A stretch of 64,000 nucleotides of DNA from Rostratula benghalensis (GCA_013399305.1 VXAI01000039.1:4576237-4640236), one strand, 5' to 3'; shown: positions 22,101-37,100, counted from the first letter of the stretch. Notes: generated from the letters alone by a model not told the origin. Program-made: numbers and translations.

Positions 22101-25100
22101 TTTCAACAGTGAAAACTACAGCAGGAACAAAGGCACTGAGCTAGTTCTGATTCTTCATTCTCTTCTGCAATCTGCAAAAGGATTTGTTGTAGCCTGTGCA
22201 AATTGGTTGCTGTGAATATTAGAACTCAACTTCCACATTTTTGCTATGGGGTAGCCTGAAGTCATGAATTAGTGATATGAGAAATGAGAGAAACTTGACC
22301 TCCAATGTTTTAATTATATTTTTTTTCTTAAAGTACAGTTGTTTAATCAAGCCAAGTACAAAGTTTAGTCAAGCCAAATTACTCATTTGCTTGCAATTTT
22401 AACTCAAACTATAAACGAGCAGTAGCTGGGAACAGGTTAAGTGAGTTCTTTGTGAAACTCCTTTATGTGAAAGACAACATCCTCTTTTTTTTTTTTTTTT
22501 CCCAGCTGAAGGTTGAAAAAACGGCAGATCAAATTTCTGCTTATACCAAAGCCCTGCTTCTCAGTAGTCCTGCAGCAAGCACAGTGTCAGCAATTGTAAT
22601 ACTTGACATTTCTAAACTGGAGGAAGAGAGTGAGAAGTGTTGAGGAAATCTATTTATTTTAGAGAAATATGGAAGACATATTCATCACTGAGGATGTATC
22701 AGCAGAGGGCACAGACAAAGAAATAATTTTAGTAGTTCATCACAAAACAAAAATATCTAGGTCTTGTACTTAAAGAAACCCTTCAAGATATGAAGCTGGC
22801 AGAGTGAACATAAAAAAACTAACTTCTCCACTGGGAACAACACTATATACAGGGGGATAAGTCAGTTATGAGCTGAAACTACCACTTTCATCTCTGAATG
22901 TGTCCATATTTTGAATCATTTTGCTGCTGCTTACTTGGATAGACATAGCTAAGAACATAGACAAAGCTCAGAAGAATACCACCATAGCCTTATCACTAGC
23001 CTTTGGTTGCACCCATGGAGACAGAAGCTGCTGAGAAAGTACACGACCTCTTCATTATAAATAACTATAAGATATTGATTATTGAGATATTTATTATTCC
23101 ATTTTGTCTAGAAGGAAGATAGGAGGAAAAATACATTAACATTGGGAAGACAAAGACTATCATTAGTAACTTCTGGATTAAAAAAATTGAGATAGACTAT
23201 TCTATTAATACACATGGAAGGAAACTGAAGGCCAGGTGGACCTGGCAGGGGCTCCCCAAGCTGTTTGTGACTTGAGGTCCACTTAGGATATAGCTTGGGT
23301 TGGTGATTCCTGGGTCTGTTTATGAGTATGTGTCTGCAGAATGTGACTGGGCTTTGATCCTTTCTCTTCCCCTTCTAGAACAACTCATAGCCCATCTGGG
23401 GAGTATTTCCATGGTACACAACCGTAACTGACTTCTGCATAGGGAGGCAATTGCCAGCATTTCCTACAGCAACCATGGCTGGATGCAGTCTGACAGCTTT
23501 GTGTGTCTGATTCACAGTGGATCTGGGCCTGAGGTTTTCTTTCTTTTGTTTTGTTGCCTTCTTATTTTTGCTTCTAAATTAAACACCAAGGAGTAATGAA
23601 GAAGAAGGATGGTCTCGTGATTAAATTTATCTAAGTGGCAAACTGGAACTGGGGACTATTTCTGGCTCTGCCACATCTATGGCCAAGGACATATAATCTA
23701 ATATCTCCAAGTCTAAGGGTTTTCCCATTTACAAGATGAGGATGAAAGCCCTCTGTGGTTGACTGAACGTTTGTGTACCTTAATACCCAACAGAAAGAGC
23801 TAGAGAATATAAAAATAGGAATTTAAAATTGATAGTAAAAATAGATAGCTGATAATTATTCTGTCAGCAGCTTTTCTCTGCTGTCAGAGCAGTTCTTGTT
23901 CTCATTGAGGAAGGGGATGCCATGTGCTACCCATCCCACGGCCTGTTTGCCACAGCTGGGCTATTGCATGGAGACAGAGGTAGGTGCTGATATACGTGCC
24001 AGTGAGATCTGAGACAGAGAGTGGTACACACGTAGGAGTTTACAATCTTACCTTGCTCTGTAGCTGTTCCTGGAGAAGTAGTTTGTCCTGTTGTATGCAC
24101 CGGAACAGCACTGAACAAGACTAAACCAATAGTCTCTGGCTTTCTTTGCCTACTCCAGTGGGCTTTACAGCATTAATGGTGAATTGCAGAGAAATGGAGT
24201 ATATATTCATTATGATTTCACTTGCTCTAATGGAAAGTAATTCCCCTGAAGTCAATGGGATTGCAGTGGTGTAAGAACTGTATCAATTTCTATGCCCTCA
24301 GGCTGATGATAAAAATAATATATGACCATACTGTAGCAAACACATTTTAGATATAGAAAAAGACTCGGGGCAGGGAATCATTCTGTAAATGTTATAAAAT
24401 GGTGAATGGTATAAAAGCAACATATTTAGCAGATGAGCATTTAAAAACTAGGAGCCTGGGAAGGTTTGCTGCTTGGCTGGTATATAGAGCTCTCCCCAGT
24501 ATTTTGCTGTTCTACCTCAGTACAGAGGTTCAGTTCTCCTCAAAGCAAGCCTCCTTCACCAGCTATCACTGATGAGCCAAAAAAGCTCACAATAGGACAA
24601 AAACATTTGATCCCCATAAAAGACGACAGGTAGGAGACATAGTTTGAAATTGACAACGGTCGTCTTTCTGGCTACTCCAGCTTAATGCTTAGTGCAGGAA
24701 GATGGACACAAAGCAGGCAGAAAAAGAGGAAGGAGGCTGAGGAACTGAGGGGACAAAACCTTTTGTTATAGCAGAGGGTAACCCCCTCCTATGGTAAACT
24801 TGGAGCACAAGGCTCAGTCACGGCCAGTGACCTTCCCCTCTTGAGGCCACAACAGCAGCCCAGCAGAGTGGCTCCCCACCATGCAACCTCTCTGCTCCGT
24901 GACACTGGCCCTGGGGCCCTGGCAGATGGAGGTGATTGAGTAATGGGTAGGGAACCGAAAAAGCAGAGTGGATGGAAGCTAAGAAACCAAAAAGGAGTTC
25001 AACAGCATGAAGGTACACAAAAAGGAAGAAACAGGGAAAAGAACAGTGTTGCTTTTTTGCCTTCAAGAACATGGTATGGGTCACTATTCCTTAAAAATCA

Positions 25101-28100
25101 GGAAAAAAAAAGGTGTTTGATCTAGACTCCCCAGGGTGATGTGACTCCAGTTATTCAGGAGAAGTGAGATTGGAGGGTGCAGAAGCCACAGATCACTGAG
25201 GACAACCAGGACAATGCTGGTGTCAAGCAGGCGATGAAGGACAGGGTGAGCAGCAGGGGGAAGAAGGAGATCATGAAGAAATGTTTTCTCTTCTATGCTG
25301 TACCTGCTTTAGTGCAGCAGGGTCTGATTTGGTTCTGAAGGGGTGGAAGGCTTGAGGGAGAGGGAAAAAAAAGAAGGCAGAGGACATACCTCCTTTTAGT
25401 TGAAGCTTCTCAGTCTTTTTTCCTCTATAATAGAGGATTTGGGTACCTTCCACACACAACTCACACTTGATTAGTTAAAGGGGATTAAATCAATGCAACT
25501 TTGAGTGTATGCAGTCTTAAATCAGCTTTAACTTTACAGGAGCCTATTAACAGCAGTGACTTTATTATTATTTTTTTAAAATCACTACTAGCGTGTTCTG
25601 AGAGAAGGCTGCAGCAGTTTCACTGCAATAGGTGAAACTTTTGTGAGCTTTGTGAAACAAAACTCTGCCTTTGCCTGTTTCACACCCTAGTCAGAAAAAT
25701 CCCTTTTTACTTCCTAAGTCAAACACAGAGTGATTCATCCAGTAAATGACAGTAAGAAATGGGTTATTCTGTGTTGTGGCCACACAGGAAGTTCCTCATT
25801 GGAAAGTTACTGAGGAAAGTACCAGTGCTGTGCTGGGAGAGCGTGACTGGGAGATGGGGGAAGTGTTTTCTAAGGTATGGAGGGAATAAGGGGAGCAAGC
25901 CTGGGGAATCGGTTGGGCTGGGGGATAGTGGTGCTGGTGAATACTTAAGCAGTTACATCATCAGTCCAAAATATCTGTTACTAAAAGCTGCTTACAACTT
26001 AGTTATTTGCGTTTTCCAACAAGGAAAATATTATGTCTTGTGGGAAGTCATGAGGATGACATACCCAAGAACATTGCATATTTGATCACTAATAATATAA
26101 AGTAAACATCTTTTAAATATTTCCAGCAACATCTGTCCTAGTTTAACTACTGGTTCATGTTGCATTCCTTTATGGAATTATACTCATCCCAGAAAGCAGA
26201 GCTTGTGTCACTGCCATCTACTACAAGAATTAAACTTGTGGGATTTTCCCTGTTGAAGCCGCATTTCCTTCAACCTTTAAAAAACACTTTCTTCTCTTTT
26301 TCCACCATTTCATAATCCTGATTCTCCAAAAGTTTGAGTGCTTGCCTGTGATCTTATATATTTAATATTTGACTTGGCTAAAAAGGGAGTACAGTGAGAT
26401 AGTGATTTGACTATTTGACTCATACTGGGGGAAAAATCTGGAAAAAGGAGCTGTACCAGTTCAGTAGGAATACAAGATTAATTTTCGGGGAAAAAAAAAG
26501 AAAAAAACCACCAAAACCCCTAAACCAAAATATCTTTGAGCTAATAGAAGAGATTAACCTTGTTCTCCAAGGGAAGGGGGGAGTGGAAGAAATCAAGAAA
26601 TTGTCTAAAACTGAAAATAACAAAAAATGGCTAAGAAGAATGTGGACCGAACTCCCTCTATAACCACAGATGCTGAGGCCACGCAGACAAAGCACATTTG
26701 TCCTGTACTAAGACATATCAATTCTATGTGCTAAAATAAAAAGTAACTTATTAAGCAGGTATATGCGTGTTAGCATTTTAGAGTAAAATATCCCATTTTT
26801 ACTGACGGATACTGCTGTCTTGGTGGATTTACCATTTTTGCCAAAAAAATAACTTTTTTTTCCACAGTAGAATTTACAATACATTCCACATCTGAGAAAA
26901 AGTGTGGGTATATATCACAAATGAATTTTTTTTTTTTTTTTTTTTTTGGAAAACAACACTTCTGTCAGTGAACTTTTTGTTAGAATAAAAAAAAATAAAG
27001 AAAAACCTATTCTGTTTCTGGAATAGTAAAATTCCAGCAACTTTTAAATGTTTTGGATGTGAATTCTCTGTGACTTTGAGTTATGCAGAAAAGTCTTTTG
27101 AAGGCCATGAAATACAGATGTATGTTTGTCCTTGAACTACTTCTGAAAAAGTAACTTTTTTCTCTCTTAATATACAAAGTGACTAAGAAAAAGCAAACCA
27201 AAGAAATGTAAGCACCTTACAGCTCCATCAGTGCAAGAGAAACCTACCAATTTCCCCATAGAGATGTTTACCTCTCACGTGTCATTGCAGGACTGTTGCT
27301 GGTCACTGAGCTTGGATAAACTCTAAGATGAGAGTAGCCGACATTTTGCAGAAGGAGAAAGGTTGGGAAGGAGAAAACCCCCTAAATTTCACACTAAGAC
27401 AGATCATAGAATCATAAAATCATTCAGGCTGGAAAAGACCCTTGGGATCATCATGTCCAACCATCAGCCCTACTTTCCCCTACACCATATCCCCCAACAC
27501 CACATCTAAAGATGTCCCAACATAAGATGTGGCCAATCTGTTTTACTGAGATATTATCAGCTCAGCCACTCCTGTGGCAGCAGTTCTCCTTGTCCATGCA
27601 GTGGTAAATCCTCCCAACATCAATCTATGGATTGGAAGTGCTGTTTAATATTTCAGAGCATTGGTGAGCAATTTGGCTTGTTCACCCAAGGAACAGAGAA
27701 ACAAGGAGAGGACAGCTGTATGAGACTGTGTTTCCCTATGGGATTGTCTAGCCCTGGATGAGGTTGGCTTGCCTGCTGATGTTCCTGTGTCCTGTGATTG
27801 TCTGTACTATCAATTTGAATCCCCTTACTTCTCTTTGGCATTGGAACCAGTAACCTGGCATTGGACTGTTAATATTGCAGCCTCTTTTCCCTGTAAAGGC
27901 TGTGGGACTCCACTTGTAGCTACAGACATGAGACAAAGGGTATTGGAGAGTGGGACTAAAACAGCAAATACAGCTAGGCTTTTTTTTTTTTTAATTTTTT
28001 AAGATTAAGACTCTGCAAATCAGAGATAGCAAGACTGACCTAAAGAAACCAAGTTAGTTTCCATAGCAATGAGACCTATGAGTTCTCAAAATATTCAAGT

Positions 28101-31100
28101 CTCTATTAGGCTAGAAGTGGATAAAAATAATTTGCTTATGTAAGGGCATGACAGATCTCATCCAGCAAAGCGCTTGAGTCTACGCCCATGAGTATCAAGA
28201 TAATGGAGCTCCATATGTACCTGACTCTCTTGCTTGCCTGGGAAAGAAGCACTCTTGGTGAAAAGTGCCTCTATGTCCCTAGCTGGCTCTTTATCAGCCC
28301 CAATCCCCCTCCCCAGGACCTTTGTCTGTGCTTCCTGCTGTCGACCGATCTTTAAAGCAGACTTTGGTTATTCATTGGGACAGATTAGTTCCTCTCCACT
28401 GAGAATGAGGCAGCACCAAGCACTGCTCCTTCTTCCAGTCTTGTCTAGCTTGGCTGGGGGCACCTTGGACCCTCCATCTCATGATTCAAGTGAGATCAGA
28501 TAACCCTTGCAAAGAGAAAGGAGCATGTTCTGAAAATGTGTGTACTGAATAGGTATGTACTCTCAGGAAATCTCCTCTTCCCTTTTGCCCTATGTCTTCA
28601 GCAAGGTCTAGGTGGAATGATAAAGCTGTGACTGATCATGCACTGCATTTCCTGACCACCAGCCCTGTGGCATCCCAACCAAGCCGGTGTGAAGGGAATG
28701 GGAAGTCTATGCTACTGCACCACACAGAGCACACCAGTGTGGTAGTGCTCTGAGGAGGTACGTCTGGCCACTCTGTAGCTGTCCCCAGCAAATGCAACAT
28801 TGCTGTTAATTAACCTAATGTAAGTTGAGTGGAGCTCATCCAGAATAACATTGCAAGGGCAGAACCTCAAATTCAAAATACTTCCATCTTCCATTTTCTG
28901 TTGTTTTTCTATAAAAAGGCATAAGAAACCACCAGTGAAAATGCTTGAGATGAGTCTTTTTGTAACCAGTGGTATTAAGTCATATAATAGCTCATGAAGC
29001 TGGCCTCCAAGAACAAAATGTTCCATTAGAAAAATCTGAAATATGTTCCTTGTACTCATGAGTTGCACCAAAGTTATTTACTTTAGAAATGCTTTTCACA
29101 AATTAACACCAATTATAACCCTGAAGTGAGTCAGGACTGAAAGGTATGGCAGGGAAAGGAAAAAGCCTATGGTGAAAAATAATGCCCTGAATATTTCAGA
29201 CAATTTCTAAAAAAAAGAAAAAAAAAAAGATGGTGTCAATGACTTAAAGAATCTCAGCATACTAGGAAGAACTAATTTAATTTAATAGTGCAACCTTTTG
29301 TGAGACACTCCATTAGCTAATTGAAAGCATTTAATTTATTTAGTTCCAACTTGGGTGACTTTGTTTTCCTACCCACCTTCCCATGGTGAAAAGCAAACAA
29401 ACCAGTCCCCAACAGAAAATTGCTGCTTCTTTGTTCAGCAATCAATTTGAACTAGGATTACTTTCCAAGTGCTTAATAAGGTGCATGTTTTATGAACGCT
29501 TTACAAAAATGACAAAACTGCAATGCTGCCTGACAGTGCTGGCTGCCTTCCAGCGATGGACTGAAGACACCATGGGATCACAGATTTTGTGGAAGTGATT
29601 TTTATATTTTAGCTTGTCACCAGGCTACCAGAGTCTCAACAACACACTACTGTAATAACCAAAATAAGCAGTAAGTCGATAATGACTTCCTACTCCCAGC
29701 ACACTAGGAAGCATACCCATGCCGTAGTCTAGAGAGCGACTGCAGCTTTTGAAGACCAGCTGGTCCATCTGTTCCCAGTGCTGCTGCTACTACCAGTAAT
29801 GTGGAGTTCAGCATGGAGGAGCTGCTCAGGCTTTTCAGGGGTCTATCTGTTGCACCCAGTTGAGGCCCTGGCAGCTGCGGCAGCACTGCTGCTGCTCCAG
29901 GTGGTACAAGCAGGCAAGGGGAAAAAACGAAATGGCTTAAGATGCTGTGATGTGGGGCACTGTGCAGTAAAGCAGTGTCCTGAGGGCAGCAGCTCCTGTT
30001 TGCAGTGTATGGAGGTGAGAGCGAAGGGGAGGGAGGAAAAGGCTGAGCAGAGCTGTGTTTGTCTGCGTGGTCTTGGCCTCCCGTATCACATCTGAGGCGA
30101 TGCACAGAGACATGGTTACATCTGCTGAGCAGGGGCAGGACGTGTTTCCACGGTCCTGGGAGCAGGTGGGCACGTTTGGAGACCTGCTGTGACTGTGAAT
30201 GCACTTCAGTCATCACCTGCTGCTTCACAGGCGAGTTCTAGGAAATTTAGGCATTTCTCATTTTCCAGTGGAGGTCATTGCCTTGCACTCATTAATATAC
30301 TGTATTTCCCAATGGTTATTCTTCAGGGAAGGAGAAGAGGTGCAACAAAACTCCTTGGGCAGTCCTTTTCTATAAATAGCCTTAGTCCTTTTCACTGCTC
30401 CATATTTTACCTAGGTCTCCATTATGAATGCTTTGGCAGTCAAAGCTCCTGGTCATGGTGAACCTCATAAAGTCTTATGCATTGCTAGTATGGTGTAAGT
30501 TCTTTTCATGAGCATGGTTTTGCTGCAAGAGTTGTGTCAGTCTCTTAAGGGCTTTTTCTACTGTCACTCTCCAATTTCTGTAGAACATTCCTAGCTGAGG
30601 ATGATTATTGCTAATTATTGCTTTATAAACTTGAGCTTTCATTGAAGATGCATTAATCCAAGTGACTGGAAAAAATTCTCACTGAAAACTAAATGGGATT
30701 CTGTGAAACAGGGCGCTCTCTTCAAAGGGCATTAAGTATTCCCTAGAGAGTTCTCTAGCTGCTTGAAATGTATTGTAGTTTAGCTCTGGAATACTTCTAT
30801 TGATTTATGACAAAATATCAGCTAAATACCCTATTCTCAATGGTTTCCTGCAGCAGTGGGTGCCAGCAGTAAGCTTTCGTTAGATCTGTTGAACTTCAAA
30901 GTCAATTATGCTAATAATTTGCCTATTCCAGAAATTCTCAGAGAATATCCTCATAGGGCACAGATTAGAGCAAATTTAAACAAAAATAAAAATAAGTGGT
31001 TACCATGGATTTTGGTACCAATGTGTTGCCCTGTCTTCAGCGGCCTGTCGAAATGGTCCTCTCTGTCAAAGAAACAAAATGTGGTACAATGTTAACCTTA

Positions 31101-34100
31101 AGGCAGACGTGCCACTCTCAAATGATACTGTGGAGAAAGACTCAGTTTGTCTCTCCACCTGGAAGATTTCAGTGGAGATATGACAATGGAAGTAAGAGAA
31201 CACTGAAAATAACACCTGCTGCTTGTTTCCACATCGTGCAAGGGTTGCAGAGCCAGCAGGCTTGGAAGCGGTTTGACTCACTTGAAATTTTGAAACTAAT
31301 TATCTAAAGTGGCAATATAGTGTCACTTAAAGAAATGTCTTCCTGCAGATTTTTTAAGCAGAGGAAGAGCTGTCAGAAAGGTAAGGGATTATTTAAAATG
31401 CATCTAAAGGTCACACATGGAAAACAGAAAAGGGATAAAACCCAAAGTCCATGGCAGACTGTACCTCTGGGATCATAGGACACAAATGCAGCCAGGATAG
31501 CAAGGTTCAATCTTCAGTAATATGCTGGTTTTTAAATTTGCTTGAGTGAGATAACCACGTGTATTACATTTGTCTTGGGGAAAGAAGCAGCAGCACAACG
31601 TATGTATTTGTCAGCAACACCTACACCCTGAATATCTGAATTCCTGTCATGCTTATCTGCAGGCAGGACTTGGACCATATGTTGGGAAAAGAATTGTTAC
31701 AGACAGCTGAATCAGAGCTCCTCAGAAGCTCAACAATCAGAGTGGCATAATTGTCCTCCCTGACTTCTCTGCTTGTTCGTCTTATTTGCTCAGTGCAATT
31801 GTTCAGGTGGTGTGCAATCAACCAGCAAAAAATGTCAGAGAGATTAAGCGGTGACAATGGCTTAGGCAATTTCTTTTTCCTTAGCCCACAGAATTCAAGT
31901 AGTGTTGAAGTGTAGCTCGTGATTTGCCCAAGATGTACTTAGAACTGGCCCATGTCCTCCAGTTTGCCTCCCCGCTTACAACTGTCCTTCCCTTCATCCT
32001 TGTTATTCTGTTCTCTTCTCCTCGTTCTCTTTGTTTTCTTTAGGATGGTACTAAAACTATTGTGACTGTCTGGTGGCCTCCTTCAACTGCTGGAAGAATT
32101 TAGACATGCACTTGAAAAAATAAGCATCCCTGTTTCCAACCAAGGCCTGAAAAGAGAACCTGTTTTACGTCCTAACTAGTGCCACAGTTGCAGTACTAGC
32201 GATTTTTCTGAGGCAAAATTGCCTTTCCCTCTTGCAGGTATCATGCCCAGTTAGAGGTGAGGTGGGTAGATGGGTAGATGTTGGTGCATGGGCTCAGACA
32301 CACAGACTTACCTCTATTGCTCAGATGGAGAGGCACTCCTGTGGCTGTCACAGCAGCCCACAAGCACAGAAGGGGACACAGACCCTTCTTTCTGCCCTGG
32401 GTGCTGCAGGTTGGGCCAGAGCATGCTGCATATCACTCCCCGAGCTGAAGACCTGGGGGACTGTAAGGCAGCCTGCATGGGGACACCCTTCACAGCAGTC
32501 ACTCAGAGTTACATTTTTTGGGAGTGTCTTATTTTTGCCCTGATAAGGCATGTTGAGAGATAAAGGGAGCGTACAGCAGCTCTGTTTCTTGGAGATGTCA
32601 GAGGAGATAAACTGAAATTTTTCTGTAGTTTTCTGTGGTGGACGTGAGCAATTCAGTGTACAAACTCCAGTAAAAGGAGAAGCAGCAAATTACTCTTACA
32701 AACTTAATTTGGTTTGGCTCCACTATGCCGTTTGCACAAAAGGGAGATGATTCCTGCCTTGGGGGAGGTTTAAGCACCCAGATCATTTTGCCTACTACAG
32801 CTTGAGAAACAGAGCTCCACTGAGAATATCCACCCTCTCTGTACTGGCTGTGTGTGCTCAGGCTCAAGTCCACAGAGCCAAGTGCCTCAAATTGATTGAA
32901 TCCATATTGCCTTCAGGGTCAAAACCACCTACCCCACGCTTGCTCTTACTTGTCTGGACAGGCAGCCTGGCTATTTCTAGAAAGCACAAGCAACATCAAG
33001 GACTGGAGGATTTTGGGCCAAGCGTGAGGTCAAAGCTGACATGACAGAGCAATTAGATAATCAGCTTCTGAAATCAGTGGCTATTAAGCATATGTAGCCC
33101 AGACATCATGATGATTGGCACGTAGCAGTGTTGATGCCGCAATTCTGTTAGCTGATGCAGCAGCTCCTACAAATACAGGCGGTTTTGGGGAAGAGCAGAT
33201 GTCCTGCCTTAGTCTCTCTCCCCTGACCATGGCCATTAGGAGAGGCAGGGCAAGCAGAGTTGTCCTCTGGTTTGGATTTGGCCCGTGGATCACAGTGCAA
33301 AGCTTTCTGTGTTAGGAGAGGGCTTATCACTGCAGAAGCTTTTAAATTGTTACCAGTTGATAAAAGCTTAATCAAATTGGTCTTTTAAAGGGTTTTTTGT
33401 ATTTATGTCCCTATCTGTCATGGAAACAAGCACAATTAAGAAAGAATAAAGAAGAGTAAAAATTAGAAAAAAGAAGCAAAATAACTGTTTTGATCAGTAA
33501 CTCGAGGAATGCTGCTCCTTGGGTCTAGCAGGGTGTTTATCCCTGCTAGGAGTAAGGCCAGGGAAGCCACCTGCAATTGCACACAGCAGACCAGACTCTG
33601 CACACCTTGCTGACCTGCAGAGGCATCCCACACTGCATGGCCTGGTCAGGCTTAAAAGCACTCAGCCCAGAGGTAAAAACTTTGTGCTGAAGTCCCTTCT
33701 CACATTAAAATAAAGTAGGACTTTTGCTATCATGTATAATTTTCCTTGCTGCTAGTAAGCACACATGCAGAACCATGAGTGTGCCTGGTACTTCACTGAT
33801 CAGTGATTGCCATGATTGCTCAAACCGGGTGGGGGCAAGGACTTCTTGCAGTGAGATTGCATAGCATGGAAAGCAGCTGGCTTTGGTGAGGGAAGTCCAT
33901 AGCCCTTCTGCAATATGTTGATTTTCACTCTCTAGCTATTGTGAAATAGAATTGGGTGGTTATTTTTGTAATTATGTTATTTATAGGAAAGTGGCTAATT
34001 ATATTTATGAATTTGAGCTCAATTTTGCAAAGCTTTCTACTAGAAAGAATAAGAAAAATGATGTTAAAAAAAGTTTCAAAATGTTCTTTTTTATTATCAT

Positions 34101-37100
34101 TATTTTGAAGGAAAAAAAAAAGTGGTTTTGAATTTCCAATCCTAGAAAAAGATTTCTGTTTTGGTTTACTCAAAGTATTTTTTCTCCTGCTTTTTAAAGT
34201 TCATTGGCCAAATACAAATAACAGGTTTTTTCTTCCTTTTCTGTGAATACAAAGAGAGTGTCTATTCTGTTTGTCATTTTAAATAAGGAATTTACTTTGC
34301 ATTTATTCAAACTGATTGTTGTCTTTCTTCGATCTGAAGAGTTACTGTATTCTTTATCTTGAAAAATTTACCATACTACAATATAATATTTATGTCTCCA
34401 CAAAGACATTATTTAAAACACCATCTAGAGAAATCATCCTCAAGAAACCAAAAGAATCTGTCTATAAAGAGACTGCGTTTGGTGCAATCAAGGAGACATA
34501 AATAAGGGTTGCAAAGTGTCATCTCTATGGTGACAGCATTAAGGCCCTTGTTCAGCATGCAAAGTGCTTTCACGTTCAAAAATTTGGGGGTGTTGACACT
34601 GGCACAGGCACTGCCAGCTAAGAATTACAACTTTGTACAATATGTTTGAGAGCATTATTCTAATCAGACTGGGTGTCTTAAGCACACTTGGTTAGAATAT
34701 CTCAACAGCATCTCTCTGGTATAAAGGAAGTCAATATAAACACTGTATTATAGCTTAAAATTCATTAAAGATCATATGATAAATAACAAGCAAAAAGTTT
34801 TATTTTTCTGATAAACTGTCCTTAAAGCTATTTATTGTAACTTCAGTAAGCAGCTTAAATTGTTTTGATTTTAATCTGCGTTGAGAGCAATGTCTGCAGA
34901 TCAGAAATGAGAGTAGTGAAATTATCTGTTGATGTTAGATATTTAAGAGAGAGACTTGGAATCCACGTCTGCTATTGATTTTATGTGAAGAAAATGGTTC
35001 AGGTCTGTTTTAGTACTAGACAAAGCCCACTTAGAAATACAAAGTAGACCATAAAATCTGTAGACTATAAAAAAGAAACCCCACTGAATACTGAAAGTTC
35101 ATTCTATATTGGAGAGTCCATTGATGAACAGATAGCTGATAATGGAAAAAATAAAAAGTGATATATTAGGCTAAATTTAACTGCCCTTTGCAGACAGGGA
35201 ACCAGAAGGCAAGGCAGGAAGACCTCTGGTCACTTACGCAGAGCTCACCTGTACTGGCCTCTCTCATGGCTGGAGCTGCAGAATGTTTCAGGCTGTGACA
35301 GTACATTTTATGCAGCAGCTTCTTTCATAATTCAGAGATCTAACATCCCCATTCTGTCCTATTAAAATCTGTATTGTGTGCTGGAACATGGCTGTGCCCC
35401 TGGGATGTGCCTACTCACATCAAACAAGTGTTTCCTAAATGACTGCTGCTTCTTAAGAACACACAGCTCTGCACAAAGGTATCAAAGTGCCTTTTGGTAC
35501 TGCACATTGTTAAGAAGGAAGAGAATTCAGGTGGACATTGTTAAATTCAGAAAAGCAGTATCATAAACCTAGCATATAGGTGTAACACACACTTCTACAT
35601 GGAGGTCATGGATACGTGTAATATATATGCACACCTTCATTTCTGTTTTCACAAGTTCAGACTCACACCAGATTCATTTCAGCAGGAAATGTTTTTTTCA
35701 GTAATGGCAGGGGATGTTAGTCAATACAACAGTTCTTGCCAGGTCTGTATGTCTATTCAGACTTCGCAGAGAAATGAAAGAGAAGATTCAGGGTTTGACC
35801 TAGAAAGGTGGTACATAGCAGGAACGCAAACAGGGTGTCCTCAGGGATCAAATGAGGCTTGCAGAGTGTCTGAATGCTGTTGACTTTTGTCTGCCTGCAT
35901 CACATTAAGTCACAATCAGCCACTAGAAACTAAAGATTTACCAATTTCATACCAGATACCACTTCCTTTTAGATAGATGTGATACTGCTTCTTAACTGCA
36001 ATGGTTAGTTTATTCAGATGAGTAGCTCCACCCTCTTAACACCCTCCCACCTGCAGCTACCTTCATGCTGTCCTACTGAATATAACCCCCTGCTTGTGAA
36101 TGGCTGTGAGCTGGGGAAAACAAATTGGGTGAGTTCTATCTCTTCCTATCCTCTGCATTCAGGTGGGAGGAGCAAAAAGGGAAAATCTACCATTCTGTTT
36201 TGCTTTTCTTCCCCCTGGGGAGGGGAAGACTGTCTGGCGTGTGGTTGGGAAGGGAATACCAGATCTTCATGAGGACCAAAAAGGGCAGCAGTTTAGAGCT
36301 GATAATTCAGTGACTGGTCTTCTCTATTTCAGGGGAATCCAAGTCAGCTACAGATTCAAGGAAGCCCTACAACTTTTCTTCAAAGGACCTCAAGAAGCAC
36401 AAAAGACCATTTAAGCTCAAAAGTTGATTTCATAAAAGCAGATATTAATTCAAGACAAATTTTATAACTGTAGAAAACTGACCAAAACTAGACTCTGAAA
36501 GGTTTGTACACACACCTGACTCTGCTTGCTCAATCCTTGCAGCATGAGTCCTCTCTCCCAGGTTCACTCCTGCCCTAATAACCTTTCACCAGCTTCCTGG
36601 ATTACAGCAAATGCTACACACTGTCCTTTGGCTCCCCCAAATTATTTCTCTTTCCATCACTCCAGGAACCTGTGCAACTACTTTTCCCAGCAGTTTTCTA
36701 ATCCCAATTATGTCACAGCTTTCTAGTTCCCAAGATTTCCCATTTCTACTTGATTATTCTAGCTGTCTCACTCTGTCTTTGGGAAGCTTCCCACCTCCCA
36801 CTGAGCAGGCTCATTTGCTCCCAGGAGGGATCAATTTCCCTTCCCCTCACTGTATCCACCTAATGAGCTACATCTAACTTCAATGTGGTGTATATTGGCC
36901 AAAACCAGTTAATAACTTATGTACTTTAGTTTTGGTGTTTTAAGAATGGTATACTTGGTTGAATACACAGTGTTCAATGTAGACACACTGCAGCAAAGTA
37001 TAAGAGCACCTTAACTATTAAAAAAACTTGTATTAGGAAAAATCCATTATAGTTTTTTTTCATACAGCCCTAAAAAATCAAAACCTTAGACTTTTGGGCT

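Larger units (their letters stand above)
11340..31003 (-). other. SPMIP2: SPMIP2 intron 3 (phase 2), 19.7 kb
   Basis: The largest intron, gtaacc donor and ttgtttcatctccccaccag acceptor. It holds all the intragenic CR1 copies (14243-14355, the nested pair at 19785-21164 and 27403-27520), the 480-bp N gap, a 16-bp palindromic X-box-like site (13993-14008) and a T22 run (26926-26947). A well-formed but out-of-phase exon-like segment lies at 24052-24110. The stretch at 29.7-30.2 kb is GC-richer and has a 174-codon open frame with no recognisable domain. Confidence 0.75.

Noticed and set aside
22486..22643. Exon-like segment after a long pyrimidine tract (ttttttcccag) on the + strand, open to a TGA
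   Set aside because: It is antisense inside SPMIP2 intron 3, has no partner exon and no recognisable family. T tracts followed by cag are common by chance.
35252..35297. Exon-like segment on the - strand in SPMIP2 intron 2 (acceptor tcacag, donor gtgagc)
   Set aside because: Exons 2 and 3 already join with the family's exact spacing. Adding this one shifts the frame.
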